Below, piece by piece: positions 27,588 to 35,933 of a stretch of DNA of 60,103 nt. The position numbers and the translations under genes are program-made. The DNA is from G963666945 sp963666945. Lineage in GTDB: Bacteria > Bacteroidota > Bacteroidia > Bacteroidales > Marinifilaceae. Numbering within the stretch: the stretch's first letter is position 1; each line of letters starts with the position of its first letter. Location of the stretch: NCBI GenBank assembly GCA_963666945.2, contig CAXXRT010000007.1, forward strand, positions 1 to 60,103, given 5' to 3'. Below the pieces are notes generated by a model. It did no database searches. It was given only the letters and a program-made list of their open reading frames with translations, and was not told where the DNA came from.

Positions 27588-29693
27588 ACTTTCAGCACTT
27601 TGCCTCCTCGTTCCTCGTCAACAAAAAGCTGAACCCGTTGACACTACAACAAAGCTTTCACCCATAAACAATACTATTCACATCATCACTCTATAATACA
27701 AACTCAAACAATATCACAAAATTCAATAATACCACGACCATCAATACCGTATTGCACAGGGTAAAAACCTTTGCCTCCCTCAACCCAATATTTACAACTA
27801 TCATTTCTATACACTTATCTCACAAACAACCATTTATTACATTTCAAACCATATTTTCCTGTATCTCCATTAGCAACAGCACCATTTATCTATAACCACC
27901 AATACCATATTTCATACTTGGCTCATTTATTCCGTTGTAAATAGCCATCACACCACAACACTCAAACACAAAAAGACGCAGCACTTCCAAATGCCCCCAG
28001 TGGTGCTGCTTGTACCAAAAAACTACCAACCCCTTTGCTATTGTTACATAATGCGTTGTTCATAGTACACTCCTCACACCCTTAATATCCTGATATTACT
28101 ATACATCTTATCAATACAACCAGTATTTCATTATCCGTGACTCCGATCAGTCCCTCCCTCATCATCTCTATTCTCAACAACATCTAAAACCCACAATTCT
28201 AATCTCCAAAATCAATCCCGCATAATCCCCAAAGTGTCCTATAACAGCACTATGTAAAATAGCACCCTACGGCCAACGCACTGCAAGCTCATATCTCTCA
28301 TCAATGCCATCTTACAACAAACCTCAGTTCCCTGAAACCGGCCTCATCTCCCTAATCAATTAAACCTCATCTCCAAACTCATCACTCTAAAACCAAAATC
28401 AAACTAAGCAAAATGCGCCCGTATCTTTTTCAACTTTATCCCCCATCCCTCAAAAAACATTAATCCCAAGGCCTCATTTCCAATTTTCCGCAATGAAAAA
28501 ATATCTCTCATCTCTAAAAAATCCCATCCCTAATAAAGCATCAAACCATACTACATTATTTCTTCTACAAGCCAATCCTCCAAATAAGCAAGCGGCTACA
28601 AACACTACTGTCTGCTAGGATAAGGCAATAGCCTATTTATCCTGGCATCTCTCCGTATTCATAGCCCCTTGCCACACATGCCATCTCACGCCATCGACGA
28701 CCCAATTGTTTAAGACACCAATACCAAACACCAAAATCCACCACACTTGCTTAATCTTAAACAAGCAGTCACACCACATGCCTTATGCCTCTCTATTTCA
28801 CAATACTATTAACGCCCGTATCTTCTGCAACTTTATTCCCCTCATCACAATGCTATCTCTAATAAAGTCACAGAAAATACTTCATATTCTCTATACTCAA
28901 CACCATCGCATTTAAGCAAAAGGCTACCTCCTTATCACAATCTATCACCAATAGCCATTTGCATCACCATCCGACTGACTCCCCGGTTGTTTAAGTCAGC
29001 AAGATCTTACTGCAGCGGCTTTCGCACTTGCTGTACTTAAACAAGCATCCGCTCCTAATGCCTTATCCCATCGCACAAACCTCCAATTACCGGTCTTATT
29101 GTTTTCCCCATGTAAAAAGATCCTCTTTTACCAAGACTTTCTCTTGGCTTTCACACTCCCTCCCTGGCAAATATTGCTTTTCCCGAGCCGGAAATATCTT
29201 TTACACAGCAATTGCATAAATTCCAAAAACAAGCAATATCAAAGTACCAGATTAAAATCAACCAATTCCCGTCTCTCCTTATTCCGCAATATCTTGCCCT
29301 CCTGCCCTCCTGCCCCTGATCCGTTATTCAAACTATCCTCTCTATTCCGTTAAGTTTAATGGCTACCGGATTTTCGTGTCTCCCTTCGGCACTCCAAATC
29401 CTGCAGCCATTAAACCCAACTCAACTTATCTCTTTCCAGCATCCTCATCTCACAATAAGCAAGAGGGCAAGAGAAATTCCATAATTCCCGGATGAGGCTT
29501 CGCCATACATCCTGGAATCACTCCATTTCCTCACCCCCTTCCCACAAAAGCCAGCCTTTTAAAAAGACCAAAAACATCCACAAGTATATTGCAACATTAA
29601 AACCAATACAACAAAAAAAAAACATCTATCAATCTTTTGTAAAACACTTGCAAACATCTATCAATAAATATATTTTTGGAAAAAATCATATTG
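27588..29693 (-). ncRNA. Candidate giant structured non-coding RNA, copy B
   Basis: Second copy of the 3415-5507 block, colinear and on the same strand, with blocks of identity separated by diverged or deleted parts. Matching hairpins are at 29354-29415, 28987-29044, about 28714-28772, 28617-28643 and 27978-28009. In 28987-29044 a change breaks the alternative CAGCAAGATCTTGCTG palindrome seen in copy A but keeps the longer TTGTTTAAG/CTTAAACAA plus CAGCAAG/CTTGCTG stem, which favours the long stem as the real fold. About 180 extra bases lie near its 5' end (29440-29640). It lies between the defence genes and the type IIG restriction gene. Exact ends are unknown. Confidence 0.6.
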
Positions 29694-29784
29694 TAGAATG
29701 GAATATATTATAATATGGAATGTACACAATTAATGCCATAATAGCAGTATATGTACTCCTTCCAACAATTGATAATAAAAATAA
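29654..29784 (-). promoter_or_regulatory. Conserved AT-rich block upstream of ncRNA copy B
   Basis: Homologue of 5468-5598. On the minus strand it keeps TTG-N19-TATATT. On the plus strand TTG at 29649, 20 bases, then TATTTTTG fits the Bacteroidota -33/-7 consensus and would read toward the restriction gene at 30006. Direction is therefore open; it may be bidirectional. Confidence 0.4.
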
Positions 29785-30005
29785 CTAAACCATTAGGTGC
29801 AAACTTGATAAAATTTTTGTTTTGCCGAGCCACTAAAAAAAAGATATTGCCAACGCACATTTGGCACATTTGCAAGCTCCAACACACAAGCCGATACTTC
29901 AGCTTGAAAAGAGCCAAATTTTTGCCGACACACTGCTGACTGATTAACAAATAAAAATTGTAAATTGCAAAATTTTAAAAATGAAATTGGAGAATAAAAT
30001 ATAAA

Positions 30006-32033
30006 ATGGCACAATCAATAGAACCAAATATAGCCGACTTAGCAAACGGATGGCTTAAAAAATACAAATTACCATATAAACTAGAGCAAGAATCGTTAAA
30101 TACAGAAATCGACAAAGCTCTAAATGATTATCATTCAAAAAGTGGCGGAAAAGGTGGAAATCGCCCTGATGCAAAAATTCTTCTTCAAGACGACAAATTA
30201 GATTACTACCCAATTCTTATTGAATATAAAGGGACTAAAGGAAAACTTGAGAAGCTTAATGCAAATGGACAGGTAGATAATCGTACTGCAAAGAATGCTC
30301 CTAATTTCAAAAATATCAAAGATTACGCTGTGAACGGAGCTGTTCATTATGCGAATGCTTTGCTACACCATACAAGTTATACTGATATTATCGCAATCGG
30401 TATGACTGGTTATAAAGATGAAACAGGTAAAATACAACACGAAATAGGCGTGTATTATGTTTCAAAAACAAACCTTGGTTCAGGTCAAAAAGTAGGAGAA
30501 TTTACTGACTTTTCATTCTTAGCTCCAAAGAATTTTAATTCGTTTGTTGAAAAAGTAAAAACACTTCATCTCTCACAAGAAGAACTCGATAAATTAAAAG
30601 AACAGCGTGAAAAAGAGATAGATGCAAGTCTTGTGAAACTTAATAACGACATCTATCAAAACGAAAAAGGTTTAGGTGAAAATGATCGTGTTTATTTAGT
30701 TGCAGCTTCAATTATTGCAACACTTGGAATACCAGGGAAAGTTACTCCACTTGAAAAGGATGATTTAAAATCATCAACAGAAGAAGGGTACACAGATGGT
30801 GAAATAGTAATAAAGAAAATTGAATCTTTTTTAGGACATAAAAACTTGCCAAAAGACAAAAAGGATTTAATTGTTAGAACCTTAAAAAACACACTTACTA
30901 CAGAAAATATTAATAAAGTAGAAGATGGCGAAAGTCAACTTAAAAGAGTATTTACAAAGATTGTAGATGATTTGGGAATTTACTACAAAATCGGTCTTAC
31001 GACTGATTTTACGGGTAAACTTTTCAATGAAATGTATGGGTGGCTTGGTTTCTCCCAAGACAAATTAAATGATGTGGTATTAACTCCTGCATATGTGGCC
31101 ACACTATTAGTAAAATTAGCACGTGTTAATAAAGATTCTTATGTGTGGGATTTTGCAACAGGTTCAGCAGGTTTGTTGGTAGCTGCAATGAACGAAATGC
31201 TAATTGACGCCAAAAACACCATAAAATCACCTGAAGAATTAGCACAAAAGGAACTAGTAATTAAAGCAGAACAGTTGTTAGGTTTAGAATTGTTATCAAG
31301 TGTTTATATGTTAGCTATTCTGAATATGATTTTGATGGGAGATGGTAGTTCTAATATATTAAACAAAGACTCATTAAAAGATTTTGACGGTAATTACGGC
31401 TTTGGAAAAACTGATAGTAAATTCCCAGCAGACGCATTTATTCTTAATCCCCCTTACTCTGCTAATGGTAACGGAATGAACTTTGTTGAAAAAGCACTTG
31501 GAATGATGAATAAGGGGTATGCAGCCATTATTATTCAAAATTCAGCAGGTTCTGGAAAAGCAAAAGATTACAATAAAAAAATACTAGAAAAACATACTTT
31601 AATTGCAAGTATTAGGATGCCAATTGATATATTTATTGGCAAGTCTAGCGTCCAAACATACATTTACGTTTTCAAAATAAATGAAAAGCATCACAAAGAT
31701 GAAATTGTGAAATTTATAGATTTCTCAAATGATGGTTACAGCCGTTCCAATCGGAAAAAGGCAAATAGTAATCTAAAAGATACAGGCCAAGCCAAAGAAC
31801 GTTATGAAGAATTAGTTAGTTTAGTTCGGTTTGGGAAAAGCAAACTTAATATCTTCACAGAGCAAGAGTATTACGAGGGAAATATTGACCCTACAAATGG
31901 TGCTGACTGGAATCAATCTGCACCAATTGACACTAAACCTACCATACAAGATTTTAAGAAAACCGTAAGTGATTATTTAGCTTTTGAAGTAAGTAATATT
32001 CTAAAAAATCAAGGAGAAAGCTTGGGAAAGTAG
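30006..32033 (+). CDS. Type IIG (BcgI-like) restriction-modification protein, nuclease plus N6-adenine methylase part
   Basis: A 675-residue protein combining cleavage and methylation. The N-terminus shows a PD-(D/E)XK nuclease: P54-D55 (RPDAKIL) and E73-Y74-K75 (LIEYKG). The methyltransferase core follows with the SAM motif DFATGSAG at about 382 and catalytic NPPY at 481-484 (ILNPPYSANG). It lacks the helicase of type I enzymes, so it resembles BcgI subunit A or single-chain type IIG enzymes. It ends LGK-stop; the specificity reading continues one frame over from that exact point, so a lost base has probably split one chain of about 1,060 residues. Confidence 0.88.
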   Translation: MAQSIEPNIADLANGWLKKYKLPYKLEQESLNTEIDKALNDYHSKSGGKGGNRPDAKILLQDDKLDYYPILIEYKGTKGKLEKLNANGQVDNRTAKNAPNFKNIKDYAVNGAVHYANALLHHTSYTDIIAIGMTGYKDETGKIQHEIGVYYVSKTNLGSGQKVGEFTDFSFLAPKNFNSFVEKVKTLHLSQEELDKLKEQREKEIDASLVKLNNDIYQNEKGLGENDRVYLVAASIIATLGIPGKVTPLEKDDLKSSTEEGYTDGEIVIKKIESFLGHKNLPKDKKDLIVRTLKNTLTTENINKVEDGESQLKRVFTKIVDDLGIYYKIGLTTDFTGKLFNEMYGWLGFSQDKLNDVVLTPAYVATLLVKLARVNKDSYVWDFATGSAGLLVAAMNEMLIDAKNTIKSPEELAQKELVIKAEQLLGLELLSSVYMLAILNMILMGDGSSNILNKDSLKDFDGNYGFGKTDSKFPADAFILNPPYSANGNGMNFVEKALGMMNKGYAAIIIQNSAGSGKAKDYNKKILEKHTLIASIRMPIDIFIGKSSVQTYIYVFKINEKHHKDEIVKFIDFSNDGYSRSNRKKANSNLKDTGQAKERYEELVSLVRFGKSKLNIFTEQEYYEGNIDPTNGADWNQSAPIDTKPTIQDFKKTVSDYLAFEVSNILKNQGESLGK

Positions 32034-32092
32034 AATCCCCACTTAGCAAAAGATTAAACGAAGTTGAGTGGGGTGAATATAAAATAGGTGAT

Positions 32093-33184
32093 TTGTTTGA
32101 AGTTAATTCCTCTAAAAAAAGATTTGATGCCAACAAAGTAGTGGTTTTAGAAACTGGCAAATTTCCCTATGTTGTTAGAATGAGTTCAAACAATGGTCAA
32201 AAGGGCTTTATACATGAAGATGAACAATTCTTAAATGAAGGAAATACTATCTCCTTCGGACAAGATACAGCTACAATGTTTTATCAAGAGAAGCCGTATT
32301 TTACAGGAGATAAAATCAAAATATTAAAATCAAAAGACAAACGATTTAATAAAAAGAATGCTCAATTTTTCATATTGACAATGACAAAATCGTTCAGTTC
32401 ATTTTCTTGGGGTGCTTCAAGTTTTAAAGTAGAAATAATTGAAGCTCAAAAAATACAACTTCCTGTAAAAAATGGCGTAATTGATTATCCTTTTATGGAA
32501 AGTTTCATAAAAGATTTAGATGCAGAACGAATTGCGGAACTGGAAGCATATTTATCAGCAACAGGGTTGAATGACTATACGCTGACAAAAGAAGAAGAGA
32601 ATGTTTTAGATAAATATAAAAATATTAAGTGGGGCGAGTTTAGACTCGGAGCTCTATTTGAAAGAATAAAGACAAAAAAGTTACCTTTCAAAGCCGATGA
32701 GCTACCTAAACAGATAATAGGTAAATATACACTCCCGTGTCTCACATCTAGTTTCAAAAACCAAGGATTAAACTATTTTGCTCCTAAAGGTGAGGCAACG
32801 ATTTTAAAGAATGTAATTTCGATTCCTTCAAATAGCGATGTTTATCGAGCTTACTTCCAATCAAATGAGTTTACGGTTTTATCAGATGCCTATGCAATTC
32901 GCTGGATTTTTAATGACGTTAAACTATTGTCTAACCAGTATTTATTTGCTGTTCAATGTATTAATAAAGTAACAGATTTGTCTATATATTCATACAAAAA
33001 TAAATTAGGAGGATGGAATGTTGTAAAAAACAAATACATTCAATTACCTATCAAAAATGATAAACCTGACTATGAAACAATGGAGACATTTATCTCAGCC
33101 ATAAAAAAATTAGTAATTAAAGACGTTGTTCTTTACGCTGACAGTAAAATTGAAGCAACAAAAACTTTAATAGATAATAATTAA
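32093..33184 (+). CDS. Specificity (S) part of the type IIG system
   Basis: DNA-recognition protein with two target-recognition domains: WGEYKIGDLFEVNSSKKRF at the start and WGEFRLGALFERIKTKKLP after about residue 180, joined by a helical spacer ERIAELEAYLSATGL. The displayed start is a TTG within the first domain and is surely too late. The frame is open back to about 31997 with no ATG or GTG, and homology reaches SKRLNEVEWGE just after the upstream stop. This supports a frameshift splitting a fused enzyme, rather than a separate gene. Confidence 0.8.
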   Translation: MFEVNSSKKRFDANKVVVLETGKFPYVVRMSSNNGQKGFIHEDEQFLNEGNTISFGQDTATMFYQEKPYFTGDKIKILKSKDKRFNKKNAQFFILTMTKSFSSFSWGASSFKVEIIEAQKIQLPVKNGVIDYPFMESFIKDLDAERIAELEAYLSATGLNDYTLTKEEENVLDKYKNIKWGEFRLGALFERIKTKKLPFKADELPKQIIGKYTLPCLTSSFKNQGLNYFAPKGEATILKNVISIPSNSDVYRAYFQSNEFTVLSDAYAIRWIFNDVKLLSNQYLFAVQCINKVTDLSIYSYKNKLGGWNVVKNKYIQLPIKNDKPDYETMETFISAIKKLVIKDVVLYADSKIEATKTLIDNN

Positions 33185-33487
33185 GAAATAGATATGCCAA
33201 CCCTTCGCAGTCATACACATTGCCAAGTCGCTCAAAAAGACAACCCACAGACCAAAACTTGTCAAAGAGTATGGCTGCCCAAACGCACGCGAAGACTACC
33301 GTCCCAAAAACAAAAAGTGCTACTATTAGTCTGATTTACTTGATAACGGAGGAAGCTCAGCACCTAACAAAGTGTAATACGTAATGCGAGAGAAAGTGGA
33401 AAATTTGAACTTAATTACAATTAATAAACGGTGCCGCGGTTTGATAAGTCGGAGCTTCGAAACCCCGCACTAAGCTACACTAGGCCG
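33185..33487. other. Gene-free stretch after the restriction genes
   Basis: About 300 bases with no coding frame and no clear terminator. Higher GC than its surroundings near 33260-33480, suggesting it came with the restriction cassette. Confidence 0.4.
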
Positions 33488-33825
33488 TTAACTATGCGAT
33501 ATTAGGATATTATAATCCATAAATAAAAACCCTCCAAAAGTTAATTTTTCCCTGCCCAGGCAAGGTCAGGCCCTTCGGGTTTTATTAAAAACTTTGATCT
33601 CCTCTGCTTATTTTTTAGCGGTATCAAACTTTTTAATAAAAATCTTGCCTGCTCTTTCCCGCAAAATTGGGGGTGGCTTACGGTTTTTATCTATTACCAT
33701 TTCTTTGTCCTTATCTGCTCTTGGTTTCTTTTATTTTACTTGCTTCAAATTATATTAAATTCTTATTGATATTCAATCCTTTATCCATATATTTAATACT
33801 GTAAGACTTGAAAAACATAGAAATC
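33488..33825 (+). promoter_or_regulatory. Highly conserved leader of the 81-aa/DUF6266 module, copy B
   Basis: Near-identical to 6668-7005 over its first 240 or so bases, then diverging just before the ORF. It keeps AAAACCC/GGGTTTT and CCC-TTC-GGG; the inner GCCCAG/CTGGGC stem is altered by a short deletion to a CCTG/CAGG pairing. Confidence 0.5.
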
Positions 33826-34068
33826 ATGAGGGGGTTGAAAAATTTTATTGTTGGTACGATTTCTACTCTGGGAGTTGGTCAGACTTTATTAGCTGCTGAA
33901 CATTCTTCTAACTTTCATTCGGAAATCATTTGTTCGTTAAACACTGTAATTAGTATTATTGGGGGTATACTTTCTACTGTAACCGTTGCTTACCTGCAAC
34001 ACAGATGGAGAATGAAAGAGCAGGACAGAAAATGGAAGCACGAACAGGAACTGAAAAACACTGAGTAA
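33826..34068 (+). CDS. Small holin-like membrane protein, copy B (80 aa)
   Basis: Nearly identical to the 7006-7251 product: same MRGLKNFIVGTISTLGV start, the strong membrane segment with SIIGGILSTV, then RWRMKEQDRKWKHEQE. Differences are conservative, mostly V/T or Q/E changes. DUF6266 starts 122 bp later, as in copy A. Whether it forms holes or anchors a partner is unknown. Confidence 0.7.
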   Translation: MRGLKNFIVGTISTLGVGQTLLAAEHSSNFHSEIICSLNTVISIIGGILSTVTVAYLQHRWRMKEQDRKWKHEQELKNTE

Positions 34069-34190
34069 TTTATCTCTGTTCCATATACCAAGTCTGTACC
34101 AACTCCTATTCAAGTCCATACCAACTCTTACTAACTGTTAAAGGCCTTTACAATTATTATACATTTATTAATCTTTTAAAATCTAGTACA

Positions 34191-34820
34191 ATGGGAAAAA
34201 TCAGTCAAGGAATACTTGATGGTATTTCAGGTAAAGTTGGAAACGTTGTGGGTGCTAGCTGGAAAGGCATCGATTACATCCGTATTAAGCCGGATCATGT
34301 TACTAACCCTAGAACAGAGCTTCAGGTTAACCATAGGGCTAAGTTCAAAGGTGTGACAGCTTTGGCTAAAAAAGTAATGGGGTCCGTTATTCGTCCTATA
34401 TTTAAGTATAGCGCTGTGAAAATGACAGGTTACAACCTGTTTGTTCAAAAAAACATTGATGCCTTTGGTATTGATGGTGAAATTCAGGACTTCACAAAAC
34501 TTAGCTTCTCTGTCGGGTCTCTTTCTCTTCCCGAGAATATATCTGTCATACCTGATGCAGAGGTGGAATCTGGTGTTAAAATCTCCTGGGACAATGTTTC
34601 TGATGAGGGGGATAAAAATGACAATCTTATGCTTGTTGTTGTTAATGCTTCAGATAGCAGAGTTCGTTCAATATTCGATCTTCCTAACACTCGTGGTGAA
34701 GGTGCCGCTGATGTTGTTATTCCTTTCGAGGCTCGTTCTGAAGTACATGTGTATGTTTTCTTTGGAAATATTCTCAACAGGGCTTTCTCGCCTTCTGAGC
34801 ATTATGCTGTTTCTATTTAA
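34191..34820 (+). CDS. DUF6266 family protein, copy B (intact)
   Basis: A 209-residue DUF6266 protein with complete C-terminus SPSEHYAVSI. The N-terminal GxxxGKVGNVVGASWKG and the NHRAKF and GYNLFVQKN blocks are invariant with copy A; residues about 105-180 diverge, including a beta-rich section. There is no signal peptide or enzyme motif. It is the last gene before attR and ends in a strong terminator. Recurrence at both element ends suggests a core function of the element. Confidence 0.85.
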   Translation: MGKISQGILDGISGKVGNVVGASWKGIDYIRIKPDHVTNPRTELQVNHRAKFKGVTALAKKVMGSVIRPIFKYSAVKMTGYNLFVQKNIDAFGIDGEIQDFTKLSFSVGSLSLPENISVIPDAEVESGVKISWDNVSDEGDKNDNLMLVVVNASDSRVRSIFDLPNTRGEGAADVVIPFEARSEVHVYVFFGNILNRAFSPSEHYAVSI

Positions 34821-34894
34821 TAGCTGTTTGCATTCAAACTTCTGAAATCGATTATTTTGAGTAAATAAATTAATTTTAGAATTATCCTTAATAG

Positions 34895-34929
34895 AAAAGG
34901 CTTGGATTTCATTTCCAAGCCTTTTTTTT
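34895..34929 (+). terminator. Terminator after DUF6266 copy B
   Basis: AAAAGGCTTGGA pairs with TCCAAGCCTTTT across a short loop and is followed by a run of T. Confidence 0.85.
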
Positions 34930-35042
34930 ATAGATAATACTTAAAAGGCTTAATACTTTCTTTCCTTAACATATAGTTGCTGATTTTGGCAAGTTGAGTA
35001 TGCAAATTGTATGCAAATAAAAAAAGCACCTACTGACCGTCG

Positions 35043-35109
35043 TCTGTAAGTGCTTGAAAATTAAGTGGTCCCACCTGGGCTTGAACCAGGGACCCCCTGA
35101 TTATGAGTC
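35043..35109. repeat. attR: 67-bp direct repeat within tRNA-Met
   Basis: Identical to 8178-8244. It covers the 3' half of the intact tRNA plus 23 bases beyond its 3' end, so integration restores a complete tRNA. Confidence 0.9.
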
Positions 35110-35139
35110 AGGTGCTCTAACCAACTGAGCTATAGGACC
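35066..35139 (-). tRNA. tRNA-Met (anticodon CAT)
   Basis: 74-nt cloverleaf without encoded CCA. The acceptor GGTCCTA pairs with TGGGACC, the D-arm has AGCTCAGTTGGTTAGAGC, the anticodon loop reads CTCATAA, and the T-arm CTGGTTCAAGCCCAG is complete. CAT could also be a lysidine-modified Ile tRNA; the body favours elongator Met but this is not certain. It serves as the attachment site of the element. Confidence 0.9.
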
Positions 35140-35459
35140 GGTTATTTTCTATTTAAATAACTTGCTATTCAAGAAACATTGCTATTTCTGTTTAGCGAGT
35201 GCAATATTACTGCATTTTTATGAAATATTCAAATCTATAATAGAAAATTTTTATCATTTTTTTCAATTATTACTTCATGTTTAAGAGTTTCAGAATTTTA
35301 TAAAACTATATTTTTTGTAAATTTACAATATGCATTAGCACGTTTTTTGATACTTATCGTATTTATAAATATTAAATTATATATTCGGAGTCTCAAAATT
35401 ATTGATTTTACTGAATTTGCAGAGAAAGAGAATAATTAGTAAACCGAATTATTTAAAAG
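35140..35459. other. Intergenic region between tRNA-Met and rlmH
   Basis: AT-rich, carrying the divergent promoters of the tRNA and rlmH. No gene seen. Confidence 0.5.
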
Positions 35460-35933
35460 ATGAAAGCAGAATTACTTGTGATAGGAAAGACAGACAGCAA
35501 CATTATAAAAGATGGAATTGAAGTTTATAAAAATCGTTTGATCCATTATCTACCTTTTGATATTAAAGTTATTCCTGATATAAAGAACACTAAAAACATG
35601 AGTGTCGATCAACAAAAGACTAAGGAAGGCACGCTAATTCTTGATAATTTAGACAACTCTGATTTTGTTGTACTGCTCGATGAGAAGGGAAAAGAATTTT
35701 CTTCCCTGGCGTTCTCTTCCTTTATAGAACAGAAAATGATCTCCGGAATAAAAAAGATTGTCTTTATTATTGGTGGTCCTTATGGCTTTTCACAGGATGT
35801 TTACAATAGGGCCAACAGCAAGCTTTCATTATCAAAAATGACTTTTTCCCACCAGATGGTAAGAATGATATTTACAGAACAATTATACCGGGCAATGACA
35901 ATCATAAAAGGAGAACCATATCATCATGAATAA
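35460..35933 (+). CDS. rlmH: 23S rRNA (pseudouridine1915-N3)-methyltransferase RlmH
   Basis: A small SPOUT methyltransferase that methylates pseudouridine 1915 in helix 69 of 23S rRNA. At 157 residues it has the family length. Visible are LLVIGKT at the N-terminus, VVLLDEKGKEFSS, the SAM-knot region FIIGGPYGFS, LSLSKMTFSHQMVRMIFTEQLYRA, and the C-terminal KGEPYHHE. It overlaps the next gene by 8 bases. Confidence 0.97.
   Translation: MKAELLVIGKTDSNIIKDGIEVYKNRLIHYLPFDIKVIPDIKNTKNMSVDQQKTKEGTLILDNLDNSDFVVLLDEKGKEFSSLAFSSFIEQKMISGIKKIVFIIGGPYGFSQDVYNRANSKLSLSKMTFSHQMVRMIFTEQLYRAMTIIKGEPYHHE

Larger units (their letters stand above)
8178..35109 (+). mobile_element. tRNA-Met integrative element of about 26.9 kb
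   Basis: The unit is bounded by perfect 67-bp att repeats, with an integrase just inside the left end and the intact tRNA at the right end. Contents are an integrase, envelope proteins, a lysis pair, regulators, a defence block, the candidate ncRNA and the 81-aa/DUF6266 module. No terminase, portal, capsid, tail or conjugation genes were seen, so it looks like a phage-satellite-type or other capsid-less element. Just left of attL lies another copy of the right end (3415-8177), which indicates two elements in tandem at the same tRNA. Confidence 0.8.

Noticed and set aside
30006..33184. Type I restriction system (HsdM/HsdS/HsdR)
   Set aside because: There is no helicase-type HsdR gene, and the methylase carries its own PD-(D/E)XK nuclease, so type IIG fits better.
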